DNA of 64,000 nt from Larkinella sp965227735 (GTDB lineage Bacteria; Bacteroidota; Bacteroidia; Cytophagales; Spirosomataceae): positions 2,356,001-2,420,000 of the forward strand of contig NZ_OZ245776.1 in assembly GCF_965227735.1 (NCBI RefSeq). Direction: 5' to 3'. A program made the translations under genes and the position numbers. Of this stretch, positions 42,296 through 52,928 are shown piece by piece; positions within the stretch are counted from its first letter, which is position 1; each line of letters opens with the position of its first letter. Under the pieces are notes generated by a model. It had not been told where the DNA came from and did not search any database. It worked only from the letters and a program-made list of their open reading frames with translations.

Positions 42296-44428
42296 TTACT
42301 TTTCCATTTTCAACCACGCCAGCAACGCAGCACGTTCAGCCGTTGACGACAGACTGATGTGTTTTCCTTTCGACGGAAATAACCGCTCCAGTTCCGATGT
42401 AGGAACCGGCTGCCCGGCTCCGTTCACGACACCGGCCAGCCAGACGGGACGGGGCGCAAGGGCGGTGGCCAGATCAGGGAGATCATAGGTGTTGATGGCA
42501 CCGGCCACAACCGACGGCACATACCGGGGCAGATACTGCTCCTGCCCGATCAGGGAACGATACGCACCCAGCCCGTTGAGCAGCGCCAGCCGACCGATGG
42601 CCGGTGTCAGCAGAGTAGCGTGCAGAACATCAGGCACAAACGTGCCGACACCCACCGCCAAAACCGTTGAAGTGCCGGTTTTCCTTCTAATAAATTCCGT
42701 CAGCAACTGAATCTCTTCCATCCGAACGGCGACCAGACTTTTCCGGGTCAGGATGCCCGCAAACCACAGGTTCAGCGATGTGCTGTCGAGCTGCGAATCA
42801 CCACCGGGCAGATCCGCCTGGGCCAGTTCACCCGCTCCGCTCAGGTCGGGCAGCACCACGTTGTAACCGGCCTCTACCAATTGCTCGGCCACACCGCCTT
42901 TTTGGGCAGCTCCGGCTTTGCCTTTCGAGTCGATGTACAGCACGGTTTTACCCGTACCTTTTTTCGGCTTGAACCACAGGACGGGCAGGTAATACGCGCC
43001 CGGCCCTTTCACTAAATACCGTTCCATTTCGTACCCCTCGTGCGGAAACTTACCCGAAAAAATTACTTCGCCTAACGTTGGCGGTATGTACCCCGTCAAC
43101 GCAATTACCTGTTTGGTAAGACTTTGCAATGAGTTACCAGCCGTAATTTTGGGAGCAACTGCCGACGCCCGCTTTTGGATCAACGAAAACAAGGTTTCAC
43201 CTTTCAGCGCGGCAAATACGTTGCCGGTCGGCGTCACGTTGAGTTCTTCAGCCCGAAACGCCGGAATGTTTTCATCGGCACTGGAGCCGGGGTTGTTGAG
43301 GTGTTTCTGAAAAAAAGCGTACGTCGCTTCCCGGTTCTTTTGCGTGGAAGCATGGGGCGCATCGTCTTCGACCATACCCAGATTCGACTCCGCCCCGAGG
43401 GTTTTATAAGCCTTTTTGGCTTCGTCGAACAGTTCGCGGGCACCGTCCATGCTAAACATATCGCGGGTGGTCGTCACCATCAGCGTCGGACGCGGAGCGC
43501 GCACTTCGACCAGATCGCCCAAATCCAGCCCTTTCGCCAGCATCCCGGGCAGGATTTGTTCGGCATCCTGCGGCCCGTTGGAACGCAACAGCTTATCGTA
43601 GGTCGTCAGATAACACTCCGGCGCAGCCGCCCGAATCCGGGGGTCCATCGCGGCCAGATACGCACTTTGCGTGCCTCCCCCCGACCGACCCGTTACGCCA
43701 ATCCGCGTAGCATCAATTTCGGGGCGGGTCAGCAGGTAGTCTACGACCCGGATGCCATCCCAAACGAAATACATCGCCGGTGTCACCCCAGCCACAAAGG
43801 CTTGCGCGCCGGGGTATGAATGTTCCAGCGTGGGTTTTAGTCCCGCAAAGCGTCGTCCTTCCGTTTTTTCGTATTGAATTCGTTCACCCTGCCCGATCGG
43901 GTCGAAAGCCAGAACCGCAAAGCCCTTTTTGACGTAATTGAGAATCATCTGCTGATAGACCCCGCTCCGAAAGGCTGGCGCACCATGCCCACTGCAAAAT
44001 ACGATGGCTGGCAGGTTCCCGCGTTTCCCCGTGGGCATAAACAAAGCCGCCGTTACGTAATACTTCGGCAGGGACTCGAAGTAGAGTTTTTCGACCGTGA
44101 TGCCATCCCGTTCGAGTTTGCCGGTTACGACCGGATTGAGGGGTGTTTTTTCGGGAAAGGCCCCAAAAGCTTCCTGCAATTTTTGCCGGACTACGGTTTG
44201 CCGTTTCTGCCAGTCCTGTTGCGTTCTCAAAGCCTGAACCGCCTTTTTGCGCTGTTCCAGTTGCCTGAAGGCCTGTTCGCACAGATGCCGGTAGAGCGCG
44301 CCCGGCTGACCATTGTAGTATTTCCAGTACGGCAATACGGCCAGGTCGTCCTGCGCCCGTAAGAACGTGGTCAGACCAAGGCTGATGCACAGCAAAATCG
44401 GGAGGGTGACGGGTTTCATGGCTCTCAT
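42296..44428 (-). CDS. Secreted alpha/beta hydrolase, acetylxylan-esterase-like
   Basis: 710 residues with a signal peptide. The first domain (about 90-390) is an alpha/beta hydrolase: nucleophile Ser in TGRSGGGTQS, His in DDAPHASTQ. The second half (about 450-700) looks like a degenerate repeat of the same fold. It shares this two-domain plan and many motifs with the 743-residue protein at 50469, so the two are paralogues. Probably an esterase acting on substituted polysaccharide. The start overlaps the stop of the heparinase-like gene by one base. Confidence 0.85.
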   Translation of the reverse strand: MRAMKPVTLPILLCISLGLTTFLRAQDDLAVLPYWKYYNGQPGALYRHLCEQAFRQLEQRKKAVQALRTQQDWQKRQTVVRQKLQEAFGAFPEKTPLNPVVTGKLERDGITVEKLYFESLPKYYVTAALFMPTGKRGNLPAIVFCSGHGAPAFRSGVYQQMILNYVKKGFAVLAFDPIGQGERIQYEKTEGRRFAGLKPTLEHSYPGAQAFVAGVTPAMYFVWDGIRVVDYLLTRPEIDATRIGVTGRSGGGTQSAYLAAMDPRIRAAAPECYLTTYDKLLRSNGPQDAEQILPGMLAKGLDLGDLVEVRAPRPTLMVTTTRDMFSMDGARELFDEAKKAYKTLGAESNLGMVEDDAPHASTQKNREATYAFFQKHLNNPGSSADENIPAFRAEELNVTPTGNVFAALKGETLFSLIQKRASAVAPKITAGNSLQSLTKQVIALTGYIPPTLGEVIFSGKFPHEGYEMERYLVKGPGAYYLPVLWFKPKKGTGKTVLYIDSKGKAGAAQKGGVAEQLVEAGYNVVLPDLSGAGELAQADLPGGDSQLDSTSLNLWFAGILTRKSLVAVRMEEIQLLTEFIRRKTGTSTVLAVGVGTFVPDVLHATLLTPAIGRLALLNGLGAYRSLIGQEQYLPRYVPSVVAGAINTYDLPDLATALAPRPVWLAGVVNGAGQPVPTSELERLFPSKGKHISLSSTAERAALLAWLKMEK

Positions 44429-46392
44429 TATTTCTCCCTGGCTACGATTTCCAACGTGTTTTGCCCCACAAAAGCCGTTGTTTTTAGTTCCAGCACGATG
44501 CGGTATACGACATTCCCCAGCGACCGTCTCAATTTTGGATCATCGATTTCCTTTTTTTCGACCGTGGCCGACAGGGTTTTCGGGTCGTAGCGCATGAGCA
44601 GGTCAAACCCGTTGCCCTTCAGCACCAGTTCGCCGTTTTTGGGTTGTTCGCTGGGCAAGGTGGTCAGAAAATGCAATCGGGTTTCGCCCGTTCGGGCCAT
44701 CAATTGGTACGCATCGCTGACGACAAACTTCTTACCGCGTTCCAGTTCATAGGCGCGTTCCCAGTTTTTTACCCCGGCCTCTTTCGGATAGGCTCCGCCG
44801 ATGTCGGTTGAAAAGCGAACACCGGTTTTTGTGGGGGTAAAAATCGAGTGCCGGGCCGCGAAGTTTCGCCCTTCGTGCTGGGCAAAACCGTTGATGTGCG
44901 GAACGTTGTGGTAGTCGGACTGCATCGTCCAGATTGTATAGCGGTCTTTGCTGAATGTCTCGCGGGTGTATGTTCCCACGCCTGCATCGATCAGAACCGG
45001 GTTGCCGTTATAAAACAGAATGAACGAACCCACGTCGTTGTGGTTGTGCTGTTCGCCGTTGTGGCCGCCTTTGGCCGCGAAATAAAATCCCTGCGCGGAA
45101 CCCTCGCGTTCGCGGGCAATCGCTACGTCCAGATTCGGCAAATAGTATTCTTTCAACAACGGTTCGGCCGGCGGAACCGTGCGCCAGTCGGCGGGGCTGA
45201 ACAGATTCACCAGGTTGCTCCCCAGTCGTCCGCCCCTCATCGCTTCGACCGGACTGGTTTTGTTCTGTAAATACACTCCAAACCCCTGCATCACCGGGTC
45301 CTGAATGGCTTTGCCAATCCGGTAGATCCGTCCGCCGTCGTGACGGAGTTTCGCCTGGGCATCGGCAAAATTGACGTAGTATTCGCCCTGGCCGACGTAG
45401 ACGCGGTAGATGTACCGCCCCATATTTCGAACGAGTTCATTCCCGTAAATGTCAATTTTGCCCCGGCTGGCTTTTTGCAACAGCGACAGGTAATCGAACA
45501 TGCGCCCACCGGCCGCTCCCCAGTAGCCCGGCCCTTCGCTACACCCACCGTCTTCGGGATACGAATTGATGAAAAGATCGACAGCCTGCATGGTTTTGTA
45601 GATACCGTCTTCGCGTTTCTGCGGATCGGTTTCCAGCAGCAGCACGCAGGTCAGCACGTTGTAGCTGCACCAGGGCGTCCAGTTATTGACCCGGCCTTCG
45701 CCCCAGCCCGTAATCCACCAGTAATCGTTGCGCTGGTAAAATGGTTCGAGCACTTTGGCGCGTAATTCCTGCGCAAGTCGTTGCGCAATGATGGGGCTTA
45801 CCTTGTCGAACGTCTCGTGAAAATAGTGCCAGATCCAGGCCAGATCAGCGGCCGTATCGCCCGTCACCAGGTCAATGATCGGATTGTTTTTGTCGGGCAA
45901 CAGCGTGGTGATATTGGCAATCTGGCCGTCGTACCCATACATGTAAAAATGGGCGGGCGAACTCCAGACGGTTTGCTCACAGTAGGCAAACACGCCGTTG
46001 ATCAGATCGTCCAGAAACCGCCCTTTGCCTTCGACCAATTCGGCCAACGCCAGCGACCGCAACGCGTCGAGCTTGGCCCGGTTCACCGTATCGGCGGCCT
46101 CGCGATTGCCGGTTCGGCTGTAGGTCAGGTAGAGCGATGCTTTGGTGAGCGGCCAGCCGTAGCCAAGGCATTTTTCACCTTCCCGGATGGCCTCGGTTTT
46201 CACCGCGTCAGGGAGGCTGGCCCAGCCCTGCCGATCATGATAGGCCGGAAAGTCTACCCATTCAACCCCCTTCACGACCGATGTACTGACCTGTTTGCGC
46301 GAAAAGCTCCCGGTGAGCAGATTTCGCTTGGCCTGACAAAACCCGGTTTCCCCGGCCAATACCAACAAAAGAACAATCGTGTAGCGCATCAT
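44428..46392 (-). CDS. Heparinase II/III-like polysaccharide lyase
   Basis: 654 residues with a signal peptide. The N-terminal half is a helical toroid. The C-terminal half begins with the signature HNHNDVGSF near 455, where His and Asn bind the uronic acid, and continues as a beta-sandwich. These are features of heparinase II/III-like lyases, which cut uronate-containing glycans by beta-elimination. It follows the multi-domain enzyme gene by six bases. Confidence 0.9.
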   Translation of the reverse strand: MMRYTIVLLLVLAGETGFCQAKRNLLTGSFSRKQVSTSVVKGVEWVDFPAYHDRQGWASLPDAVKTEAIREGEKCLGYGWPLTKASLYLTYSRTGNREAADTVNRAKLDALRSLALAELVEGKGRFLDDLINGVFAYCEQTVWSSPAHFYMYGYDGQIANITTLLPDKNNPIIDLVTGDTAADLAWIWHYFHETFDKVSPIIAQRLAQELRAKVLEPFYQRNDYWWITGWGEGRVNNWTPWCSYNVLTCVLLLETDPQKREDGIYKTMQAVDLFINSYPEDGGCSEGPGYWGAAGGRMFDYLSLLQKASRGKIDIYGNELVRNMGRYIYRVYVGQGEYYVNFADAQAKLRHDGGRIYRIGKAIQDPVMQGFGVYLQNKTSPVEAMRGGRLGSNLVNLFSPADWRTVPPAEPLLKEYYLPNLDVAIAREREGSAQGFYFAAKGGHNGEQHNHNDVGSFILFYNGNPVLIDAGVGTYTRETFSKDRYTIWTMQSDYHNVPHINGFAQHEGRNFAARHSIFTPTKTGVRFSTDIGGAYPKEAGVKNWERAYELERGKKFVVSDAYQLMARTGETRLHFLTTLPSEQPKNGELVLKGNGFDLLMRYDPKTLSATVEKKEIDDPKLRRSLGNVVYRIVLELKTTAFVGQNTLEIVAREK

Positions 46393-46398
46393 TGGCGG

Positions 46399-49300
46399 TT
46401 ACTGTTTCAGAAGTTTCAGGTGCCGGACGTGCTGGTCCTGTATCACCCGTAACAGATAAGTACCCGACGGCAGGTGTTCTACCCGCATCGGTTTCCGGAA
46501 ATGCGTTTGCGTGTGTTGGAATGCCTGACCACTCAGCCCCAGAATCGTTACGTCAATGGCTTTTTCCGGATCACCGCCACCCAGAACGATCTGATTTTTA
46601 GCGGGATTGGGGTAAATAAACCAGTTTTTCGTTCCATCTTCGGCATCGATAGCCGCCCGTCTTGCCCCGCCCGGCTGGGGTTCCGTTCCGGCCAGCAACT
46701 GGCCTTTGTAGTAAACCGTAATCCTGCTGTTCGCTCCAATCGGCCCCGCAGCTTTGTAGGAATGATCGTCTGCTTCATTGAAGGCCGACCAGTCATTTTT
46801 AGCGATCCGGTATTGAATGGTACCCGTCGAACTCGACGGTTCCAGATTTCCCAGACTCTCCGCAAAACTAAACTCCAGATACGTGTCGGCACCTGCCAAC
46901 GCCGGGTTTGGCTTCACAAACTGCCCCGTGATGGTGTTGTTGCCCAGCACCGCATAATCGATCCAGTAGTTCAGCGGTTGATTGCCTTCGGCCGTAAACC
47001 AGTAACGAACCTTCAGATCTTTATAACCCAGGGTAACGTTCCCCGTGTTCTGAATCCGCAGATCCGTACTGATGGTATTGGAATGGGTGGTCTGGTTTTT
47101 ATTTTCCGACTCGGCCACCACCTGCGTCAAGGAATTCACAGTCGTTGGTTCGACACCCCAAATCAGGACCCCATTCTGGTACAACGTCACCTGGCTGGTG
47201 GTCGCATAATCGGTATTGCCCGCATACGAATGGTCGTCGGCTTCGTTGAAAACCGTCCAGTTCTGCTTGGCAATTCGGGACTGAATCGGTCCCGATTTCC
47301 CACCAGCGGCCAGTTGACCGGCCCCGTTTTCAAAGCGATACTCGACGTAGCCGTCGGCTCCCTGTCGCGGTTCGGTCAGCCGTACATACTGCGATTTAAC
47401 CTGCGAGGTGCCGAGTTGTGCCCAGTCGATAAAGGTATTGATGGACGCGTGGTTCTCGCTGGTGAACCAGTAGCGAACGGTCAGTTCCGGACAGGAAACC
47501 GCATTGGAACCCAGGTTCCTGATTTGCAACTCCGGTTTGAGTTGGTTGTTGGCCAGTTGCCCGTTATCGCCGTCTTTGTGCAGCACCTGCAACGTGGGCG
47601 TCGTCAGTTCAACGGTGTTGGAGTAGGCAGACTTGCCCCGCCCATTCGAGGCATAGACGCGGTAGGTGTAGGTAACACCGGCTTGAGCCGTCAGATCAGT
47701 AAACGTCGTGACGTTGGCTACAACGGTCGCCAGATCGGTGAAGCTGCCCCCGGCTGCTTTGCGCTGAATCGTAAAACCGGTTTCGTTGTCGGCGTTGTCT
47801 TTCCAGGTCAGTGCCGGTTGCCCATTGCCCGACAGCGTGAGGTTGGTGGGAGCCGTCAGGTGATCCACGTAAATGGTCAGCAGCGGTCGCTGGCCGGAAG
47901 AGGTTGCTTCCCGACTGCTCAGGGTGGCCAGCGGAGCCTCCGAAGTGCTGATCCGCAGTGTCAATTCCTGCCCTGCCTGATCCTGTAGCAAATCGGTTGC
48001 CAGATCCCGCTGGTTAATCCCGGCGACCGGGTCCCAGCGATCGACTTCGCCCAGGGCCGTGAAGGATCGGCTATTGGTCCAGTTAATGGTCGTCTCGTTC
48101 CAGTCATCCTGCTGAATTACATCCAGACGGAGCGTAAGCGGATTCAGGGCGTTCACTTCGATGGAGATTCCATTCAGGCGCAATCGGGCCCGCTGGATGC
48201 GTTTGACAACCGCCCGTAAGTCAAAGCGCATGAAGGCTTCGCGGGTTGTGTTGCTGTTGGGACCCGTATATTTCACGTTCATGAAGTTCCGGGCTCCGTA
48301 GTTATTGCCGCTCAGGTTACCTGCATTGACATAGGCATCAGCCACTGGATTGAGGCTCAGTGAGTCCTGCGCCACCAGTGGCAGGGTTTCGGCGGTTGTC
48401 AGGATCGCCGGTGACGAACCCGCCAGGTTAAACGCCGACAGGCGGTATTCATACCCGGTTTCCGCACTCACCGTCCGATCCGTATACTGAACGGTATTAG
48501 CAGGCAGGTTGCTTTGAATAGCCTGAAACGAGCCATTGGGCATCTCCCGACGTTCCAGCCGGAAGCCGCTCTCGGTCGACGACCCATCGGACCAGGTCAG
48601 GGTCAGTTCGCGCATCTGGACGTTAGCAACCGTCAGGTTGGTGGGCGATTCCGGCACCGAAACCTGTTCCAGTTCCAGATCATCCATCACTAATTCGACT
48701 GAACCCGAATTGGTGATGGAAAGGTGATCTCCAATGGCCGACGTTAATCCGACGATGGCAATAACGGCCGTTTCGTCGGTGCTAAAACTGGTGTAGGTAC
48801 GGAGCACCTGATCGTTTTGTTTTACCGTTATAGATGGGGCGCCCGTACCCGACAGGCTCCGTACTTTGAAACGCACGATTTTCACCGGCTTCGTCAGTGT
48901 CGTACGCAGCATACCGCTGCTGTTGGCCGCCAGCGCTATTACCCGGGTATCATTCGGTTTGACGCCCTCGGCACTCGCCTGGCGAGCCTGCGTATACTGC
49001 CAGATCAGCCCCTGCGTACCGGTAAATTGTCCATCGGAAAAACCGCTGCTAAGGGTCACGTCGGTAAACGATTCGGTCAGGGTCGGGGTCATCAGTTCGA
49101 ACAGCGTCACATCTTTTTGATCCCATAAATAATTGATCCAGAGATCTTTCAAAAAAGGATACCCCAGAAAACCGTCTGTAATTTCAGCCTGATCACTGAT
49201 CTCACCGTTGTACCGGCTCCGATAACCGGCCTTGCTTTTGTAGAGCAGATCGATGGTGCCCACTTTCAGCCGCCGGTCGATGTCCTGGTGGGCGGCTGTC

Positions 49301-50394
49301 GTGCCCCACAGGCCCAATGACCGGAGGGTTGCGTAGGTCAGGATGCTGTTCATCCAGCCTTCGTGCACATACCGCACGGAGCTTCGCTCGCCAAAACCAT
49401 CCGTAAACTGAAACTCCATACACATGCCCATCAGGCCGGTCATGGGCGAAATCCGGTTTTTCAATACGTAAGCCTGACCGCTTTCCGAGACGTTGTGCGT
49501 GATATGCCGGTACATCCGTTCGGTCAGTGCCTGATAAATCAGGAACGGTTCATACGGAACTTCCTCCCGGGTATAATAGCTCTGAAAGGTAAAGGGCTGC
49601 CGTACACCCTGCTCATTGATGGTGCCGCCCCCTTTATCCGTACCGCCATTTTCCATCAGCGCTTTCATCTGGGCGCGGCCTTCGGGCGTATTCCCATACG
49701 CATACGTCCAGCCAAAGACGATGTTCGTAAAACCCAGGCTTTCAAACGCAGCCAGGTACGTATCGTAGTTGAAATCGGCCAGAAGCTGGTTTACGGCCGC
49801 CGTTCCGCCAAAGTACTGGTGCGCCGTAATCATGATGCCCACGTACCCTTCCTGGATATTGGGCGCGTTCCGTTTGCCACCGAAGGGGTTGACACCCAAC
49901 AGGCACCGCACCGGGTTGTTGTAGAAATTTTGATTGTAGTTGCCCACGACCGTCAACGCCCGCATCAGCCAGTCGCACTTCTCTTTTTCGGCCGACGTGA
50001 GTTGCCCCCAGACGACCGGCGTATGTTTGGCCAGGGTTAGCGTCTGGGCCAGCGCGTTATCGGCCCAGCCCGCAATACCTCCCCGGCAGGTTGGCTCATA
50101 TCCGCCCCTGATGGCACTGCGAATCTGGAGCAGAAGCCTGTCCACGACGGCGGTATTCGAGGGGTTGTGATACGCCACCAGGGCCAGGTAGTTCATGGCT
50201 TTCCCCGTCGATACGGCCCCATAAATAAGGTGTTCCTGCCCGGCTTCCGGATCGGGAGCCCAGCGAACCAGGCTGGCATTCAGCGACTGTGTGACTACGT
50301 CGGGCGAGGGGGTAAAGGGTTGGGCGTACGTTGATACCTGAATCAACAGGAATACGCAAAAAGGTAAAAAGGCAGTAAATTTCAAGGTTTTCAT
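46399..50394 (-). CDS. Large secreted multi-domain enzyme with CBM3-like modules
   Basis: 1331 residues. After a signal peptide there is a helical domain of about 400 residues (toroid-like; family not recognised, possibly a lyase). Then come a FN3 domain (about 590-680), a CBM96/DNRLRE-like domain (about 690-850), a second FN3 (about 855-940), and two CBM3-like domains (about 945-1095 and 1100-1250), each with VRYWFT and an ADDHSY motif. The C terminus is a type IX secretion sorting domain (WFIYPNPAKNQIVL). It is exported across the outer membrane and probably binds insoluble glycan. Confidence 0.85.
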   Translation of the reverse strand: MKTLKFTAFLPFCVFLLIQVSTYAQPFTPSPDVVTQSLNASLVRWAPDPEAGQEHLIYGAVSTGKAMNYLALVAYHNPSNTAVVDRLLLQIRSAIRGGYEPTCRGGIAGWADNALAQTLTLAKHTPVVWGQLTSAEKEKCDWLMRALTVVGNYNQNFYNNPVRCLLGVNPFGGKRNAPNIQEGYVGIMITAHQYFGGTAAVNQLLADFNYDTYLAAFESLGFTNIVFGWTYAYGNTPEGRAQMKALMENGGTDKGGGTINEQGVRQPFTFQSYYTREEVPYEPFLIYQALTERMYRHITHNVSESGQAYVLKNRISPMTGLMGMCMEFQFTDGFGERSSVRYVHEGWMNSILTYATLRSLGLWGTTAAHQDIDRRLKVGTIDLLYKSKAGYRSRYNGEISDQAEITDGFLGYPFLKDLWINYLWDQKDVTLFELMTPTLTESFTDVTLSSGFSDGQFTGTQGLIWQYTQARQASAEGVKPNDTRVIALAANSSGMLRTTLTKPVKIVRFKVRSLSGTGAPSITVKQNDQVLRTYTSFSTDETAVIAIVGLTSAIGDHLSITNSGSVELVMDDLELEQVSVPESPTNLTVANVQMRELTLTWSDGSSTESGFRLERREMPNGSFQAIQSNLPANTVQYTDRTVSAETGYEYRLSAFNLAGSSPAILTTAETLPLVAQDSLSLNPVADAYVNAGNLSGNNYGARNFMNVKYTGPNSNTTREAFMRFDLRAVVKRIQRARLRLNGISIEVNALNPLTLRLDVIQQDDWNETTINWTNSRSFTALGEVDRWDPVAGINQRDLATDLLQDQAGQELTLRISTSEAPLATLSSREATSSGQRPLLTIYVDHLTAPTNLTLSGNGQPALTWKDNADNETGFTIQRKAAGGSFTDLATVVANVTTFTDLTAQAGVTYTYRVYASNGRGKSAYSNTVELTTPTLQVLHKDGDNGQLANNQLKPELQIRNLGSNAVSCPELTVRYWFTSENHASINTFIDWAQLGTSQVKSQYVRLTEPRQGADGYVEYRFENGAGQLAAGGKSGPIQSRIAKQNWTVFNEADDHSYAGNTDYATTSQVTLYQNGVLIWGVEPTTVNSLTQVVAESENKNQTTHSNTISTDLRIQNTGNVTLGYKDLKVRYWFTAEGNQPLNYWIDYAVLGNNTITGQFVKPNPALAGADTYLEFSFAESLGNLEPSSSTGTIQYRIAKNDWSAFNEADDHSYKAAGPIGANSRITVYYKGQLLAGTEPQPGGARRAAIDAEDGTKNWFIYPNPAKNQIVLGGGDPEKAIDVTILGLSGQAFQHTQTHFRKPMRVEHLPSGTYLLRVIQDQHVRHLKLLKQ

Positions 50395-50468
50395 AACGTG
50401 ATAAAGGAGGGTTGAGGATTTTCGAAAAGCGTAACAGAAGCCCGTCCAACCGGTTTTTCAGGTTTTTT

Positions 50469-52700
50469 TTATTTCACCCAGTCGGCAAAAAAGTCGTTGA
50501 GTGTTGGGCTGTCAGTGTCGCTCGCCAACAGGTAAAAAGCCTGGGAAACCCCCGCCTGTTGGTAAGTCGATGTCACAAACGACAGCTCCTTCTGGAGCAC
50601 GTCCTGAGTTTGCCGGGTGTCTTTTCCGTCGGTTACGTTGGTCATCAATAGCTTGCGAGGTGCCAGACTGGCCGCCAGATCGGGCAAATCATAGGCCGTA
50701 AGGGCCGATGAAACAGTCCCTTCGATAAAATCGAGGTTATAATCGCGTTGGGTAGTGATGGCATGGTACGATCCGTACGGATTCAGCAAAGCAACACGAC
50801 CAAGGGCTGGCTCGAATGCTGCGGCATGAAGAAGCACCGGCGAAAGTTCCCGGACCGCAATGCCTCCTACATCGGTAGCGCCCTTTTTTTTCAGCAACTG
50901 CACCAGTTTGACCACATCGCCCGCCCGTAATCCCACCAGACTACGCCCGATCAGCACGGAACCATACCAGAGATCATACCCCAGACCATCCATCTTCACA
51001 TGCTGAAAATAGGTGCCCCCCGCCCACTGGCCCGGCCCGGTTTCGCCCGTTCCGATCAGGTCGGGAAGCAGGACGTGGCATCCGCCGTTGACCAGAGTCA
51101 GTACTTCTTCATTACTGGTCAGGCTGGCTTTGCCTTTGGGCGAGACGTAAATAACCGCCTTTCCGTTGGGCTTCGCTGGAACATAGAGCAAATACGGAAT
51201 GACGTAATCGCCTTCGCCTTTGATGAAATACTTCTCAATCTGAAAACCCTTCCTCGGAATTACGCCCGCATAAACGGGTTTGTCGGCCAAATTAGGCGCA
51301 AGATAACCCGACAGTTTTTTCGCCTGCTGAACCACCTTAGGGAGATGCACGTGCGGATTTTTCCGGGCCGTTTGCAAATCAACCAATAGTTTATCGGCCT
51401 GCCGGGCATTCAGGCTAAAAACGGTTTCGGTCTTCTGTGAGGTCGATAGCTGGCCGGTTGGGGTTACCTGCATCTCTTCGTCTGTCAAGTACGCCACCGA
51501 ATCTTCCTGCGCATTGCCGGGATTAGCGAGCGTTTTCTGGAAAAAGGCGTACATCGCTTCGCGGTTTTTGCGGGTCGAAGCATGTCCGGCAATGTCTTCG
51601 GCCATGCCGAAGTTTTCCGGTTTGTCATACGCCTGATAGATGCGCGACACTTCGGCGTGGGTATCCAGCGAACCCTGGTGGTTGAAATAATCGTTCAGGG
51701 TGGTGATCATCAGCGTGGGCTTGGGCGCACGAGCCAGCAGAAAATCGGGTTCGTCAAACGCCCGGCCAATGATATTCGGCAGGTTCTGTTCAGCGTCGGG
51801 CGGGCCGAGTGCCTGCAACAAACGTGTAAAATTGGTAATGTAACATTCGGGAGCCGTTGCCAGAATCCGGTCGTCGAGGGCACCGATAAAGGCGGTTTGT
51901 GTCCCTCCTCCCGAACGACCCGTCATGCCGATTCGCGCCGGGTCCACTTCGGGGCGGGTCAGCAAATAATCGAGTGCCCGAATGCCATCCCACATCATGT
52001 AGCGCGCCTGGCAACTCCCCGTGATGAAAGTCTGCACACCCGGCACGTCGTGTTCGCGGGTGGGTTGCCCCACCAGTGACTTACCCTTTTTCGGGTCCAG
52101 ATACTCCAACCGTTCGCCCTGACCGACAGCTTCGAATGCCAGCACCACAAAGCCTTTCTGCACCAGATTCAGCAACACCTGCTGGTAGGAATGCGCCTTG
52201 TAGCCCGTGGGCGAGTGACCGCTGCAATACACGATCCCCGGTGCTTTTCCGGTCAACGGTTCCGGCACAAACAAGGTAGCAGGCACATAGAAACCGGGCT
52301 GCGATTCGTAGATCAGGTGTTCGACCCGGTAACCTTTTTTAGGCAGCACCCGTACGGTTTTGGCATGGAGCGGTGTCCGTTCGGGAAAAGGCCCGATGGC
52401 ATCCTGCAACGTTTGCCGGGCCCATTGCTGACGCTTTTTCCAGTCGTTCAGGGTATTGATCCGGGCAACGGTTGCGGTTCGTTTTTCGAGGAGATCCGTG
52501 GATTGCCGGAGCAGATGCCGAAACAGTGCGTTATCGTCGGAACGGAGCAGAAACCAGTTCTGTAACACATTATATTCTTTCTGCGCCACGGCCCGACCCG
52601 GCAACAACAGACCCAGGCTGCAAAAAACCAGGAGTTGCTTCCAGATCGTTCCTGCCTGAACAGAACGCGATGGCCGATCAGCCTTATAAGGTCGTTTCAT
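50469..52700 (-). CDS. Secreted alpha/beta hydrolase, paralogue of the 710-aa protein
   Basis: 743 residues with an N-terminal signal peptide after a basic start. Nucleophile Ser in TGRSGGGTQT and His in EDIAGHAST. The second half is a degenerate hydrolase-like domain. Same plan and motifs as the gene at 42296. Probably an esterase of the same polysaccharide locus. A 74-base gap separates it from the multi-domain enzyme gene. Confidence 0.85.
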   Translation of the reverse strand: MKRPYKADRPSRSVQAGTIWKQLLVFCSLGLLLPGRAVAQKEYNVLQNWFLLRSDDNALFRHLLRQSTDLLEKRTATVARINTLNDWKKRQQWARQTLQDAIGPFPERTPLHAKTVRVLPKKGYRVEHLIYESQPGFYVPATLFVPEPLTGKAPGIVYCSGHSPTGYKAHSYQQVLLNLVQKGFVVLAFEAVGQGERLEYLDPKKGKSLVGQPTREHDVPGVQTFITGSCQARYMMWDGIRALDYLLTRPEVDPARIGMTGRSGGGTQTAFIGALDDRILATAPECYITNFTRLLQALGPPDAEQNLPNIIGRAFDEPDFLLARAPKPTLMITTLNDYFNHQGSLDTHAEVSRIYQAYDKPENFGMAEDIAGHASTRKNREAMYAFFQKTLANPGNAQEDSVAYLTDEEMQVTPTGQLSTSQKTETVFSLNARQADKLLVDLQTARKNPHVHLPKVVQQAKKLSGYLAPNLADKPVYAGVIPRKGFQIEKYFIKGEGDYVIPYLLYVPAKPNGKAVIYVSPKGKASLTSNEEVLTLVNGGCHVLLPDLIGTGETGPGQWAGGTYFQHVKMDGLGYDLWYGSVLIGRSLVGLRAGDVVKLVQLLKKKGATDVGGIAVRELSPVLLHAAAFEPALGRVALLNPYGSYHAITTQRDYNLDFIEGTVSSALTAYDLPDLAASLAPRKLLMTNVTDGKDTRQTQDVLQKELSFVTSTYQQAGVSQAFYLLASDTDSPTLNDFFADWVK

Positions 52701-52841
52701 TTTTCCACGTCAAGAATTGTCCATTGACTTTTTCCTGCTCTTCCTTTTTCCGAAAAGGCACGGCATTGCAGCCCGGTCATTTGACCTGCTTTACGGCACG
52801 CATTAAGTAACGCTACCCTATAAACGTCGTTAGAATTTTGA

Positions 52842-52874
52842 GAAAGCCAGCCAGCAGTTGCCCCACTGGCTTTC
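52842..52874 (-). terminator. Possible terminator after the susD-like gene
   Basis: GAAAGCCAG and CTGGCTTTC are perfect 9-bp arms around a 15-base loop; the T tail on the minus strand is weak. It lies 55 bases past the SusD-like stop and could reduce transcription into the hydrolase gene. Confidence 0.5.
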
Positions 52875-52928
52875 TTACCTACCAACTCTAGGGTGCATCA
52901 ATCCTCTTCTGGCTTAACAGCCCGGAGC

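Noticed and set aside
46474..47988. 504-codon plus-strand frame opposite the multi-domain enzyme
   Set aside because: It is an antisense shadow of CBM3 and FN3 domains with Arg-rich composition and no recognisable domain.
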